Assembly (NCBI RefSeq): GCF_018449545.1
Contig: NZ_JAAVUR010000007.1
Coordinates: 248,001 to 312,000 of the forward strand
Direction of reading: 5' to 3'
DNA length: 64,000 nt
From: Granulicella sp. dw_53
GTDB taxonomy: Bacteria; Acidobacteriota; Terriglobia; Terriglobales; Acidobacteriaceae
The first letter of the stretch is position 1; each line of letters starts with the position of its first letter. A program made the position numbers and the translations under genes. Below the pieces are notes generated by a model. It was not told the origin of the DNA and searched no databases. It was given only the letters and a program-made list of their open reading frames with translations. This document shows positions 9,391-18,148 of this stretch, piece after piece.

Positions 9391-11112
9391 GTCGTGGCCG
9401 CCTAAGAGCTCGCCGGTTTTGGGGTCGATGGCGATGAGTTCGCAGTCGCCCCAGACGCCGGGGTTGTTCTCGTCGAACTCGCCGGAACGTTTGATGGTGT
9501 AGCCCATGGTCTTGAGCTGGTCGGTGATGTTGATGGGGAATCGCTTTTCGACTTGAAGCTCGTCGGGCAGGTACTGGTGGTGGAAGCGGGGTGCGTCGGC
9601 GGCCTGCTGGACGTCGAGTCCGTTGTCGACGATGCTGATGATGTTGTTGGCCACGGTGGTGATGATGGTGGAGCCGCCGGGGGTGCCTAGGACGTAGCGC
9701 AGTTTGGCGCGGCGGTACCAGTGGCCCTTGGTGGTGACGATGGTGGGGGTCATGGCGGAGAGGGGACGCTTACCGGGTGCGATTGCGTTGGCGGGGCCCT
9801 GGATGAGGCCGAATCCGTTGGGGACGCCCATCTTGGAGGCGAAGTCGTCCATCTCGTCGTTGAGGAGGAAGCCGAGGCCTTCGACGGTGACTCCGGAGCC
9901 GAAGAGGAAGTTGAGGGTGTAGGTGTTGGAGACGGCCATGCCGTCGGCGTCTACGACGGAGAAGTGGGCGGTCTCGGTGGACTCATGGGTCTCGGGGAGT
10001 TTGGGCGCGGGAGGCATGAATCCAGCGGGGCGGACGAGGTCGGCGGAGGCGGTGGGCTTGAGGGGGGTGATGGTCTTGCGCCATGCAGAGGCGTATTTAG
10101 GGTCGGCCATTTGTTTGAGGGGCATGGAGGCGAAGTCGGGATCGCCGAGGTAGTCGCCGCGATCCATGTAGGCGCGGCGGAAGGCTTCGGTGATGAGGTT
10201 GACCTGCGCGGGAGAGCGGTCTGCGCCGACTTTGGGCAGGTCGTAGCCGGTGAGGATGTTGAGGGATTCGAGGAGGACGATGCCGCCGGAGGAGGGTGGC
10301 GGTGAGGTGATGATGCGGTAGCCGTGGTAGTCGCCGGTGATGGGCTTGCGGTCTTTGACCTGGTAGGCGGCGAGATCGGCGGAGGTGATGAGGCCGCCGG
10401 ATCGGGACTCGAAGTCGGCGATTTGTTTTGCCATGGCGCCGCGGTAGAAGTCGTCGGGGTTGGCGGCGATGCGCTTGAGGGTGGAGGCGAGGTCGGGCTG
10501 TTTGAAGGTCTCGCCGGCTTGGTAGAAGTCGCCGTTGCGCTGGTAGATGCGGGCGGACTCGGGGAACTGGGTGAGGCGAGCGGCGTGGAGGTTGGCTACC
10601 TCTCCGGGGGAGAGGACGAAGCCTTCTTCGGCGAGTCTGATGGCGGGTGCGAGGTCTTGCGCGAGGGTGAGTTTGCCGAAGTGTTTTTGAGCGTAGGCGA
10701 GGCCGGCTACGGAGCCGGGGACTCCGGAGGCCTTTTGGCCGACGGTGCTCAGGCCCTTGATGACGTTGCCCTGGGCGTCGAGGTACATGTCGCGCGAGGC
10801 GGCGGCGGGGGCCTTCTCGCGGTAGTCGAGGAAGTGGGTTTTGCCGGAGCGGTCGCGGATGAGCATGAAGCCGCCGCCACCGATGTTTCCGGCCTGGGGG
10901 AAGACGACGGCGAGGGCGAAGCCCACGGCTACGGCTGCATCGACGGCGTTGCCGCCTTGCTTGAGGATGGCGAGGCCGGCGTCGGAGGCGTCGTGGTGGA
11001 TGGTGACGACCATGGCGTGTGTAGCGCGGGTGGGAGCGAGGCTGGGTTGTTGGGCGGGCAGCGAGGTGGCGAGGAGGGTTACGAGAAGGTGCGGGACGGG
11101 CAGAAGACGCAA
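9355..11112 (-). CDS. ggt: Gamma-glutamyltransferase (secreted)
   Basis: Splits the gamma-glutamyl bond of glutathione and related peptides and transfers the glutamyl group to water or an amino acid, in the periplasm. The precursor carries the small-subunit N-terminus motifs (HDASDAGLAILKQGGNAVDA, AGNIGGGGFMLI) and the self-cleavage site before the catalytic Thr in TAHFSVVDADG. Large-subunit motifs GPANAIAPGKRPLSAMTPT and GTPGGSTIITTV follow. The frame extends to a TTG at 11154. I prefer the TTG at 11112, which has GGAG eight bases upstream and gives a good signal peptide (RLLPVPHLLVTLLATSLPAQ). It is a single gene, divergent from the MFS transporter. Length of about 585 residues is normal. 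Confidence 0.95.
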   Translation of the reverse strand: MRLLPVPHLLVTLLATSLPAQQPSLAPTRATHAMVVTIHHDASDAGLAILKQGGNAVDAAVAVGFALAVVFPQAGNIGGGGFMLIRDRSGKTHFLDYREKAPAAASRDMYLDAQGNVIKGLSTVGQKASGVPGSVAGLAYAQKHFGKLTLAQDLAPAIRLAEEGFVLSPGEVANLHAARLTQFPESARIYQRNGDFYQAGETFKQPDLASTLKRIAANPDDFYRGAMAKQIADFESRSGGLITSADLAAYQVKDRKPITGDYHGYRIITSPPPSSGGIVLLESLNILTGYDLPKVGADRSPAQVNLITEAFRRAYMDRGDYLGDPDFASMPLKQMADPKYASAWRKTITPLKPTASADLVRPAGFMPPAPKLPETHESTETAHFSVVDADGMAVSNTYTLNFLFGSGVTVEGLGFLLNDEMDDFASKMGVPNGFGLIQGPANAIAPGKRPLSAMTPTIVTTKGHWYRRAKLRYVLGTPGGSTIITTVANNIISIVDNGLDVQQAADAPRFHHQYLPDELQVEKRFPINITDQLKTMGYTIKRSGEFDENNPGVWGDCELIAIDPKTGELLGGHDSRRDFGKAAGY

Positions 11113-11241
11113 AGGGCTTGCTCCAACGGGGTTGTTCCGGGGTTCTGGAGACAAGGATAGCTCGATTGGGACGCGTGGGTGGGTTCTTTGGAATAAATGT
11201 GGGTGTTGTGTGTGGAGGGATGGGCTGGGAGAGGAGGGCGG

Positions 11242-11297
11242 TCGTGCTTCGCACGATACCCCACCCTATTTGCGATGAGACTGCAAAAAGGGTGGGG
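11242..11297. repeat. Intergenic palindromic repeat (two stem-loops)
   Basis: Two hairpins in a row. The first is TCGTGC-TTC-GCACGA (11242-11256). The second has 15-bp arms CCCCACCCTATTTGC (11259-11273) and GCAAAAAGGGTGGGG (11283-11297), matching in 14 of 15 positions, with a 9-base loop. The CCCCACCC/GGGTGGGG core resembles a dispersed intergenic element common in Terriglobia genomes (from memory). It lies between divergent ggt and MFS genes. Confidence 0.6.
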
Positions 11298-11392
11298 CAC
11301 CCGTTTTTGTGGTTTCCTTGAGGTTTTGGGCGGTGTTGGCGGGGTCTATGGAATAAGGAAGGCCAGCCTAGTGTTTCCTTATCAGGAATTAG

Positions 11393-12880
11393 ATGGCACA
11401 TCGAACCGGAAGCAGCGCGTACGTCCGTCCCAGTCGTTCGCACGTCGAGGAACCCGAACGGACTCCAGTGGGGGATGGCCTCGGGATACATCTTGATCGC
11501 ACGCCTAGGCGGAAGCCTCCAGTAGCGGTGAAGATTCCCTGGTACCGGGAGCTGAGCCGATATCAGGTGCTGGTGGTGGTTCTTGCTTCGCTGGGCTGGA
11601 TGTTCGACTGTCTGGATCAACAGCTCTTCAACCTGGCGCGCAGGCCGGCGATCGTGGATCTGCTGAAGGTGTTGCCGGGCGATCCTACGGGAGCGGCGCG
11701 GGTCGCGGAGTATTCGGGCTACGCGACGATGATCTTCATGATCGGGTGGGCGTCGGGTGGCGTCTTCTTTGGCGTGCTGGGGGATCGTATCGGGCGCGCC
11801 AGGACGATGATCTTTACGATCTTTCTGTATGCGGTGTTTACGGGTCTCAGCGTCTTTTCAAAGGGTGTGTGGGATTTTTCGTTCTACCGGTTTCTTACAG
11901 GGCTTGGGGTGGGTGGGCAGTTTTCGGTGGGCGTTGCGCTGGTGGCAGAGACGGTTCCTGACCGGGCCCGGCCGTACGCGCTGGGTTGGTTGCAGGCGCT
12001 TTCGACGGTGGGAAATATGCTTGCCGCGGGGATCGGGATTCTGCTGAGCCAGCTTCAGGAGGCGGGTGCGATTGCGAGCTCCTGGCGGTACATGTTCGTT
12101 GTGGGTGCGCTGCCTGCGTTGCTTTGCATTCCGGTGTTTCGCAAGCTGAAGGAGCCGGATGCGTGGCAGCGCGCGAAGGCTGACCGTCGAGGCAGACAAC
12201 TGGGCAGCGTGAGGGATCTGTTTGCGGAGCCGCGCTGGCGGAGGAATGCGGTCGCAGGGATGCTGCTCGCGTTTGCGGGAGTGGTGGGGCTGTGGGGGAT
12301 CGGCTTCTTCAGCTTCGACCTGCTGCGTTCGGTGTTGGATAAGACGGATATGAGTGCGGGGCGGAAGACGCTGTGGATCAGCGTGACGTCGCTGTTACAG
12401 AATATCGGGGGCTTCGTCGGCGTGTATGCGTTTATGCACCTTACGGCGAGGACGGGGCGCAGGATCGCCTTTGGTATCGCCTTCGTTCTTGCGATGTGTG
12501 CGACGGCGTTTACGTTCTGGAACCTGAGGACGTTCACGGATATTTTGTGGATGATTCCGCTGATGGGCTTCTCGCAGTTGGCGTTGTTCGGCGGGTATGC
12601 GATCTATCTGCCGGAGCTGTTTCCGACGAGGCTGCGAAGTACGGGGACGTCGTTCTGCTACAACGTGGGCCGCTTTGTGGCGGCGCTTGGGCCGCTGGCG
12701 CTGGGTCTGCTGACCAGCCGGGTGTATGCGGACAAGCCGGAGCCGATGCGGTATGCGGGCGTCACGATGTGCCTCGTTTTTTTAATTGGACTTGCAACAC
12801 TGCCTTTCGCTCCTGAGACCAAGGGCAAGCCGCTGCCGGAGGACTCGCTTGCGAGATTCGCCGGCAGGCGGGTGCTTTGA
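11393..12880 (+). CDS. MFS transporter, sugar/organic-acid porter type
   Basis: 495 residues with about 12 hydrophobic segments after a basic, hydrophilic N-terminal tail of some 50 residues. The major-facilitator signatures are visible: FFGVLGDRIGRARTM after helix 2, FLTGLGVGGQFSVGVALVAE in helix 4-5, and PETKGKPLPED at the C-terminus as in sugar and aromatic-acid porters. LFPTRLRSTGTSFCYNVGR is the matching helix 10-11 loop. It probably moves a sugar or carboxylate with protons across the inner membrane; the substrate cannot be read from sequence. ATG 11393 may be too far upstream; a later start within the tail is possible. Confidence 0.9.
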   Translation: MAHRTGSSAYVRPSRSHVEEPERTPVGDGLGIHLDRTPRRKPPVAVKIPWYRELSRYQVLVVVLASLGWMFDCLDQQLFNLARRPAIVDLLKVLPGDPTGAARVAEYSGYATMIFMIGWASGGVFFGVLGDRIGRARTMIFTIFLYAVFTGLSVFSKGVWDFSFYRFLTGLGVGGQFSVGVALVAETVPDRARPYALGWLQALSTVGNMLAAGIGILLSQLQEAGAIASSWRYMFVVGALPALLCIPVFRKLKEPDAWQRAKADRRGRQLGSVRDLFAEPRWRRNAVAGMLLAFAGVVGLWGIGFFSFDLLRSVLDKTDMSAGRKTLWISVTSLLQNIGGFVGVYAFMHLTARTGRRIAFGIAFVLAMCATAFTFWNLRTFTDILWMIPLMGFSQLALFGGYAIYLPELFPTRLRSTGTSFCYNVGRFVAALGPLALGLLTSRVYADKPEPMRYAGVTMCLVFLIGLATLPFAPETKGKPLPEDSLARFAGRRVL

Positions 12881-12916
12881 ACGAAGGGATTGGCCAGGGG
12901 TTTCTTGGTGTTTGTT

Positions 12917-12950
12917 GAGCGGTACACAGATCTGAGCGGTACAGAGATCT
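12917..12950. repeat. 17-bp tandem duplication
   Basis: GAGCGGTACACAGATCT (12917-12933) is followed directly by GAGCGGTACAGAGATCT (12934-12950), one mismatch. The pair ends 24 bases before the mbtH-like start, so it may be a doubled regulatory site or a simple replication slip. Confidence 0.6.
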
Positions 12951-12974
12951 ACCTTGATTCCGAATGAGGGTTGA

Positions 12975-13163
12975 ATGGCAAGAGCATTTGGAGGTGAGAC
13001 CGGTATGTATCTAGTTCTTCTCGATCAGGATGGACAGCATTTTCTGTGGCCCGAGGTGGTTGCAGTGCCAGAGGGGTGGAACACCATCCACTCTTTCGAC
13101 AATTGGCAGCACGGCGTCGCCTACATCAGGGGCCTGAGTTTACGCCGGTTCCAGGTGCACTAA
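12975..13163 (+). CDS. MbtH-like protein, orphan and divergent at C-terminus
   Basis: 62 residues. MbtH proteins bind the adenylation domains of nonribosomal peptide synthetases and are needed for their activity. The family pattern is clear through two thirds of the protein: AFGGETGMYLVLLDQDGQHF aligns with the usual PFDD.DG.FLVLVN.EGQHS, then LWP, then VPEGW and AYI. The typical C-terminus WTDMRP is absent and replaced by an unrelated tail. The ATG at 12975 keeps the conserved N-terminus. ATG 13005 has a better ribosome site (GGAGGTGAG at 12990-12998) but would cut off the first strand. No peptide synthetase lies in the window. It meets the next gene stop to stop, 8 bases apart. Confidence 0.72.
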   Translation: MARAFGGETGMYLVLLDQDGQHFLWPEVVAVPEGWNTIHSFDNWQHGVAYIRGLSLRRFQVH

Positions 13164-13171
13164 AAGTAACT

Positions 13172-14449
13172 TCAGGGCTGGGGCAGCGTCTCTTCAATAG
13201 GGGTAGATGGAGCGGACTCGTTGCCGGAGGTGTCGACGGCGGTGACGGTGTAGGCGTAACGCTGGCCCGGGACGGCGGTGAGGTCGCGGAAGGAAGGGCC
13301 GGAGAGAGGCGTGGCGGTGAGGCGGGAGGCTGGAGTCGAGGTGTTGGAGAGAGTGCGGCGATAGACGAGGTATCCGGCGAGGTCGGGCTCGGAGTTGGGC
13401 TGCCAGGAGAGGTCAATGGAGGAGGAGCGGGTAGGGCCGGTGGAAGGTTCGCCGAGGATGGCGGCCAGCTCGGTTGGTACGGCGGGTGGAAAGGTGTCGC
13501 GGAGGGCGATGGAGATGAAGCTAGAAGGAACGCTACGGATTTCGAGGGTCCTACTTTTCAGATGAACGATACGAACACGCTGAGCGGTGTAACGGTAGGT
13601 TTCGCCGAGGTGGGCTGTCTGGTCTATGGTGCCAGCGGGCTCGGGGGCGGTCTCCGGCTGGCTTTGCGTGGCGGGGGCTCCGTCACCGGGGGCTGGGGAG
13701 GGGCCGCTGCCGGCGCGGAGGTGGACCTCGGCGCTCTCCTGTTTGGCGAGTTGGGGGGACTGGCTGGATTTGGACTTGGAGGCGGTCTGCCGGGCAGCGA
13801 GCTCGGGGCTGAGGCGGCGGAGTTCGATGAAGGTTGGGGACGACGCGGAGGTGGCTACGTGTGGCTGCCACTCGAGCCGGGCTCCGGTTGGTACGGCAGT
13901 GGCGCGGAGGGATGTGACGGGCGGTGGCGCGGAGCCGGCGGCGACGAAGGCCTCGCTGGAGGGTCCGGCGGTGTGGCCTGCGGCGTTCTCGATCTCGACG
14001 CGATAGCTGAGCAGGGAGCTGGGGTCAGCAGTGAGAGAGGAAGGCAGGGTGTCGGTGGCGGTGTCCTGTCCGGTGTGGGCGGCGACGCGGAGGACGCTGG
14101 TGCAGGGCGGGGTGGATGGCTTGGTGGAGGCGAGCGTCGTGGGTGTGGCAGGCGTGGTGGCGGCTACGGCGTCGCGGCAGATGCGGGCGGTGAAGTTGCC
14201 CTTGAGGGGCAGCTTGTCGGTGGTCTTGGTCGGAGTGGTCCAGTGGAGGATGACCTGGTCGCCGATGCGCTCGGCGGTGAGGTCGGTGGCGGGTTGAGGG
14301 AGATTGAGCGAGGGTGGGCGCGGGGGGCCAGGGCTGGCGCAGCCGGTGGCGATCAGGATTGCAGCGGAGGCAAAGAGGAGACGTACGCCGAGAGCAGGGA
14401 GGGAAGTTACGGCAGACCGATAACTGGACGAGCTGCGGAGAGGAAGCAT
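13172..14449 (-). CDS. Lipoprotein with fibronectin type III domains
   Basis: About 425 residues. ATG 14449 gives a lipoprotein signal peptide with lipobox ATGC (LLFASAAILIATGC); the frame is open to 14515. Beta-sandwich repeats follow: one near residues 45-150 (ATDLTAERIGDQVILHW), another in the middle (PVTSLRATAVPTGARLEW) and a clear C-terminal one (PSTGPTRSSSIDLSWQPNSE, GYLVYRR, YAYTVTAVDTSGNESAPS). A Ser/Pro/Thr-rich linker lies between the second and third. It probably acts as a surface or periplasmic binding scaffold; the ligand is unknown. It is divergent from the XRE-cupin regulator. Confidence 0.85.
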   Translation of the reverse strand: MLPLRSSSSYRSAVTSLPALGVRLLFASAAILIATGCASPGPPRPPSLNLPQPATDLTAERIGDQVILHWTTPTKTTDKLPLKGNFTARICRDAVAATTPATPTTLASTKPSTPPCTSVLRVAAHTGQDTATDTLPSSLTADPSSLLSYRVEIENAAGHTAGPSSEAFVAAGSAPPPVTSLRATAVPTGARLEWQPHVATSASSPTFIELRRLSPELAARQTASKSKSSQSPQLAKQESAEVHLRAGSGPSPAPGDGAPATQSQPETAPEPAGTIDQTAHLGETYRYTAQRVRIVHLKSRTLEIRSVPSSFISIALRDTFPPAVPTELAAILGEPSTGPTRSSSIDLSWQPNSEPDLAGYLVYRRTLSNTSTPASRLTATPLSGPSFRDLTAVPGQRYAYTVTAVDTSGNESAPSTPIEETLPQP

Positions 14450-14580
14450 CTCTGTCAGCCTAGCATTTTCATTGGGTTGGAGAAACGGGCCAAAGGTAGG
14501 CAAACACGGGTCCAACCCCCAGAGGAAAAAGAGAATCTATTGATCAGGCACAAACATGTGTTTACAGGACCAACATCATT

Positions 14581-15408
14581 ATGACTATGGTAAAGCGTAA
14601 CTTAGATTTGTCCATCGATTCCCAGATCGGTGTGGACGAAGAGATGATTCCATTGCTTACTCCGACGCTGGTGGAGAAGAGCGGTGCAGGCCAGCGGGTG
14701 CAGGTGGACTCGGAGGCTGCAGAGGCTTTTATCGGCGAGAAGCGAATCGGTGAGCGGATCAAGTACCTTCGGCTGAAGAAGTCGATGGGGCTGGTGGAGC
14801 TGGGCCGGCATACGGGATTGTCGGCGAGCTTTTTGTCGCAGCTAGAGACGGGCCGCGTGGTTCCTACCTTGCGGAACCTGGCACGGATCTCGATGGTGTT
14901 CTCCAAGGATCTGAGCTACTTCTTCGATCCGGAGCCGCAGACGCTGTTTCGCATCCATCGTCAGAAGGACCGTGTGCGGTTGCCGCAGACGGGGGTGGAG
15001 GAGCCGTCGTACTTCTTCGAGAGCCTGGGGTACATGGTGCCGGACCGGCAGCTCGATCCTTACTTCGCGGAGTTTCTTCCGGCGAAGGCGGGGCGGGAGC
15101 CGCGGGCGCATCAGCATGTGGGCTGCGAGTTTCTTTATCTGCTCTCGGGCAATCTGGCGGTACGGCATGGAGAGACGACGCATGAGCTGGAGCCGGGAGA
15201 TGCGGTGTACTTCGACGCGAACACGATCCATAGCTATGTGTGCCGGGGCGAGGTCTCGGCGAATGCCTTGATCGTGACGCTGCAGCATCCGGTGCCGCTG
15301 CATCTGGGGCATGGCAGAGCGGCAGCGATGAATGGTGCTCGGATGCGCAGCTTGAATGGAAATGGAGCTGCGAGTGGGTTGAAGAAGGGGCTGGAGCGTA
15401 CGCAGTAA
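14581..15408 (+). CDS. XRE-family regulator with C-terminal cupin
   Basis: 275 residues. An unconserved N-terminus of about 55 residues precedes a helix-turn-helix (RIKYLRLKKSMGLVELGRHT, SASFLSQLETGRVVPTLRNL, typical XRE). A cupin barrel follows, with the metal-site pattern HQHVGCEFLYLLSG and ELEPGDAVYFDANTIHSYVC. Such HTH-cupin proteins (PuuR/SutR-like) sense a small ligand in the cupin and control nearby metabolic genes. The start is either ATG 14581 or ATG 14587. It is divergent from the fibronectin lipoprotein (about 130 bases between starts) and ends in a terminator. Target genes are unknown. Confidence 0.9.
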   Translation: MTMVKRNLDLSIDSQIGVDEEMIPLLTPTLVEKSGAGQRVQVDSEAAEAFIGEKRIGERIKYLRLKKSMGLVELGRHTGLSASFLSQLETGRVVPTLRNLARISMVFSKDLSYFFDPEPQTLFRIHRQKDRVRLPQTGVEEPSYFFESLGYMVPDRQLDPYFAEFLPAKAGREPRAHQHVGCEFLYLLSGNLAVRHGETTHELEPGDAVYFDANTIHSYVCRGEVSANALIVTLQHPVPLHLGHGRAAAMNGARMRSLNGNGAASGLKKGLERTQ

Positions 15409-15437
15409 GGCGTAACGGTGATTTGAGGGATAAGAGC
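15407..15437. repeat. Copy A of a dispersed intergenic repeat
   Basis: AAGGCGTAACGGTGAT (15407-15422) followed by GGGATAAGAGC (15427-15437). The same two blocks in the same order occur at 30279-30294 and 30309-30318, after the GH31 gene. Both copies are intergenic and downstream of a plus-strand gene, the first overlapping the stop codon. Confidence 0.55.
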
Positions 15438-15448
15438 GGGATAGGAGA

Positions 15449-15485
15449 GGGTCTGGGCTTTTTTGCCTGGACCCTTTTCTTTTTG
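15449..15485 (+). terminator. Probable terminator after XRE-cupin gene
   Basis: Arms GGGTCTGGGC (15449-15458) and GCCTGGACCC (15465-15474) pair with a small internal mismatch across a T-rich loop. The sequence TTTTCTTTTT follows. It suits the plus-strand regulator gene ending at 15408. Confidence 0.6.
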
Positions 15486-15522
15486 ATGGGTTGGTTTTTG
15501 TTTTTTTGTTGGGTGTTTGGTT

Positions 15523-16308
15523 TTATTTCACTGGGGAGAAGGGTAGGGGGCGGAGGATTGTGTTGCTGATGTTGGCTACGATTTCGGCGTCCTTTAGTTC
15601 AGGTGGGGCGCTGAGGCGCTTCCATTCGGGATCGGAGCCGAACTGCTGCCAGAGTTTTTCGCGGCCGTCGAGGTTGTCGAAGGAGAGCATGTAGGTGATG
15701 TTGGGTTGGCGGGGGCCGATGATGGACTCGCCGATGAAGATGGGACGCATGCCGAGACGCTGGAAGGTGGCTATCTCGCCGTTGTTGAACATGCCCACTT
15801 TTTTGTTGAGGGCTGACATGGATTGGGACTGGTAGGTGCGGAGCTCGAAGATGCGCGGAGGACGGCTCGCGGCGTCGGTAGGGATGGCGGGCTCGGGGAG
15901 GATGGCGAGGCTGTGGAGGAGGCTGCTCTCGACGGTGACGAAGGGCATCCCGGCACCAGAGCTGAGTTGCTGGGAGGCCTTTTCGTGAGTTTCGTCCGCG
16001 GCGAGTTTGGTGAGGGTGTCCTGCAGGGCGACGAGGGATGGATATTGGGTGATGGTGACGAGGTAGGGTCCGTCGGCGCCGATGAGGTTGCTGAAGGCTG
16101 CGATGGGCTTCGCTCCGGCGCGGGTGAGAGCGGGGAAGAGGCCGGTCTCGAGATAGTCGGAGATGCGTTTGGCCTGGGCTTCATGACTGTTGTGCAAGTA
16201 CCAGGTCTTGATTTCGAGGAAGGATCTGGTTGGCACGGAGGCTTGGACCTTTGAGGTGAGAAGTGCGGACATCGCTGCTGCGCCGGTGATCATCTGTCGT
16301 CTGTCCAT
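15523..16308 (-). CDS. NIPSNAP-family protein, exported
   Basis: 261 residues. The N-terminus MDRRQMITGAAAMSALLTSK looks like a Tat-type leader (DRRQM followed by an alanine-rich core). Two NIPSNAP (ferredoxin-like, dimeric alpha/beta barrel) units follow: FLEIKTWYLHNSHEAQAKRI near residue 30 and IFELRTYQSQSMSALNKKV near 157, the second with FRPIFIGES-like and WKRLSAPPELKDAE features. The reaction is unknown for bacterial members. It lies alone between the XRE-cupin gene and the DinJ/YafQ remnant. Assignment to the family is good; function remains open. Confidence 0.87.
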   Translation of the reverse strand: MDRRQMITGAAAMSALLTSKVQASVPTRSFLEIKTWYLHNSHEAQAKRISDYLETGLFPALTRAGAKPIAAFSNLIGADGPYLVTITQYPSLVALQDTLTKLAADETHEKASQQLSSGAGMPFVTVESSLLHSLAILPEPAIPTDAASRPPRIFELRTYQSQSMSALNKKVGMFNNGEIATFQRLGMRPIFIGESIIGPRQPNITYMLSFDNLDGREKLWQQFGSDPEWKRLSAPPELKDAEIVANISNTILRPLPFSPVK

Positions 16309-16383
16309 TGCAGCTACCGTATATCAATTCCTGGGTTGATGGGGTTCTTTTAGAGAGGATTCCGGGCGGCGGGGTGCGCTTCT

Positions 16384-16666
16384 TTACTTCTTGAAGAGTT
16401 CGCTATGGGAGCCGAGACGAGCCAGCTCAAGCATGTCTGGATCAGACTTGCGATAGATCAGAATCAGGTCGGGACGGATGTGACAGTCCCGAAAGCCTTG
16501 CCAGGTAGCGCTGAGAGCGTGGTCTCGAAAACGGTCGGGAGGGCTTCGTCTGTCGCAAGTAAATGGATTGCCGCAGGTAGATCGGTTTGATTGTTTTGGC
16601 GTGTTCACCGCCTTGAACGCGCTTGTAATCTTTCTTGAAACGCGAAGAAAGCTTAATCGTTCGCAT
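16384..16666 (-). pseudogene. YafQ-type mRNA interferase toxin, frameshifted
   Basis: Two overlapping frames carry the two halves of one toxin. The N-terminal half (16666 downward) reads MRTIKLSSRFKKDYKRVQGG, the usual YafQ/RelE start. The C-terminal half, in the frame ending at 16384, reads FRDHALSATWQGFRDCHI and PDLILIYRK, ending SHSELFKK. A net shift of one base between about 16540 and 16610 separates them. Near it the motif IYLRQ appears twice in the first frame, hinting at a small duplication. The gene overlaps the upstream antitoxin by 14 bases, the normal order. The toxin is probably inactive unless the shift is a sequencing error. Confidence 0.82.
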
Positions 16667-16913
16667 TCAGGTCTGCCATCAGATCGTCGATTGATGCAAA
16701 GCTCTTCCCGCCACCACGATTGAGTTCTTCGATTGCTTCGGCAGTTTGGGCGTTCGGTTGAAGATCGAAGGGAAGTGCCTTATCCGTGGCGATACGAGTC
16801 ATCATGAGGCGGAAGGCAATCGATGGCGTCAATCCCAGGGACTTAAGCACTTTGGTGGCTTTCTTTTTGGTCTTTTCGTCGATGCGGGCACGGACTACAG
16901 CATTAGCAGTCAT
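16653..16913 (-). CDS. dinJ: DinJ/RelB-family antitoxin
   Basis: 86 residues. Antitoxin of the DinJ-YafQ type: an N-terminal ribbon-helix-helix (VVRARIDEKTKKKATKVLKS, then LGLTPSIAFRLMMTRI) binds DNA and represses its own operon. The C-terminal acidic part (ASIDDLMADLNAND) would wrap the toxin. The frame is open to 17000, but ATG 16913 has AGGAG six bases upstream and gives the family N-terminus. It is complete, whereas its partner toxin just downstream is frameshifted, so it is an antitoxin without an active cognate toxin here. Confidence 0.88.
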   Translation of the reverse strand: MTANAVVRARIDEKTKKKATKVLKSLGLTPSIAFRLMMTRIATDKALPFDLQPNAQTAEAIEELNRGGGKSFASIDDLMADLNAND

Positions 16914-17116
16914 AGGAGACTCCTGGGCTACATTGTAGCTCACAGAGGATTTTAATTCTCTAGTGTCGTGCTCCCATCTCCGTATAGGTCTTTCTTGCAA
17001 CTACGATTGTCTGGGTTGAGGTGGTTCGCTCCCCTGTGTGAGGCTGGTTGCTTCGCGTCTGGTTTCGCCTTACCATCGCCGGAGTGGATATTTCAGGACA
17101 CAAGACGAAGGGGAAG

Positions 17117-18148
17117 GTGAATCACGCGTCGGCGGAGGCGGAGCGGCTGGTTTCGGCGGGGCGTGCGGAGGACGATGACGCCTTTGAGCTGAAGCTTCGG
17201 CCTACGCGGCTGGCGGAGTTTATTGGGCAGGAGAAGGCGAAGGAGCAGTTGGCGATTGCGCTGGAGGCGGCGAAGTCGCGGGGTGAGGCGCTGGATCATG
17301 TGCTGCTGTTCGGGCCGCCGGGGTTGGGGAAGACGACGCTGGCGACGATCATCGCGAATGAGCTGGGGGTGGGGTTTCAGCAGACGAGTGGACCGGCGTT
17401 GCAGATACAGGGCGACCTGACGGCGATTCTTACGAATCTGCGGGAGCGGCAGGTGCTGTTTCTGGATGAGATTCACCGGCTGCAGCATGTGCTGGAGGAG
17501 AAGCTCTACACGGCGCTCGAGGACTACAAGCTGGACATCATGATCGGGACGGGGCCGAGCGCGCGGACGCATGTGATGGAGATCAAGCCGTTCACGTTTG
17601 TGGGGGCGACGACGCGGCCGGGGATGTTGAGCTCGCCGCTGCGGGGGCGGTTCGGGATTCTGCTGCGGCTGGAGTTCTATACGGATGATGAGCTGCGGTT
17701 TGTGGTGGAGCGCAGCGCAGAGGTGCTGGGGGTGCCGATCGACCGGGATGGAGCGGCGGAGATTGCGATGCGGTCGCGAGGGACTCCGCGCATTGCGAAC
17801 CGGCTGCTGCGAAGGGTGCGGGACTATGCGCAGGTGCGGGCGAATGGCGTGATCGACCGGCCTACGGCGGAGGCTGCGCTGGCGATGCTGGAGGTGGATG
17901 CGCATGGGTTCGATGAGCTGGACCGGAGGCTGCTCCGGACGATCATCGAGAAGTACGACGGCGGCCCGGTGGGGCTGAATACGCTGGCGGCTGCGCTGGC
18001 GGAGGAGCAGGACGCTCTGGAAGAGGTGTATGAGCCGTTCCTGATCCAGATCGGGTTTCTGGACCGGACGCCGCGGGGCAGGGTGGCGACGCGGCTGGCG
18101 TATGAGCATCTGGGGATCGAGATGCCGCGAAAGATGGGGCTCTTCTAG
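17117..18148 (+). CDS. ruvB: Holliday junction branch-migration ATPase RuvB
   Basis: About 343 residues. RuvB is the AAA+ motor that, with RuvA, drives branch migration of Holliday junctions during recombination repair. Walker A is GPPGLGKT, Walker B is LFLDEIHR, sensor 1 is [18 protein letters not shown] with the arginine finger region, and the C-terminal winged helix includes [15 protein letters not shown]. The usual LRP...FIGQ start lies about 29 residues after the GTG chosen at 17117 (AAGGGG just upstream). The frame extends to TTG 17048 and another GTG at 17084 is possible. No ruvA or ruvC is adjacent. It is divergent from the DinJ/YafQ locus. Confidence 0.96.
   Translation: MNHASAEAERLVSAGRAEDDDAFELKLRPTRLAEFIGQEKAKEQLAIALEAAKSRGEALDHVLLFGPPGLGKTTLATIIANELGVGFQQTSGPALQIQGDLTAILTNLRERQVLFLDEIHRLQHVLEEKLYTALEDYKLDIMIGTGPSARTHVMEIKPFTFVGATTRPGMLSSPLRGRFGILLRLEFYTDDELRFVVERSAEVLGVPIDRDGAAEIAMRSRGTPRIANRLLRRVRDYAQVRANGVIDRPTAEAALAMLEVDAHGFDELDRRLLRTIIEKYDGGPVGLNTLAAALAEEQDALEEVYEPFLIQIGFLDRTPRGRVATRLAYEHLGIEMPRKMGLF

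Noticed and set aside
13046..14584. Plus-strand frame of 512 codons, Gly-rich
   Set aside because: It lies antisense to a lipoprotein with clear signal peptide and fibronectin domains. Its Gly/Arg-rich composition is that of the complementary frame of a high-GC gene.
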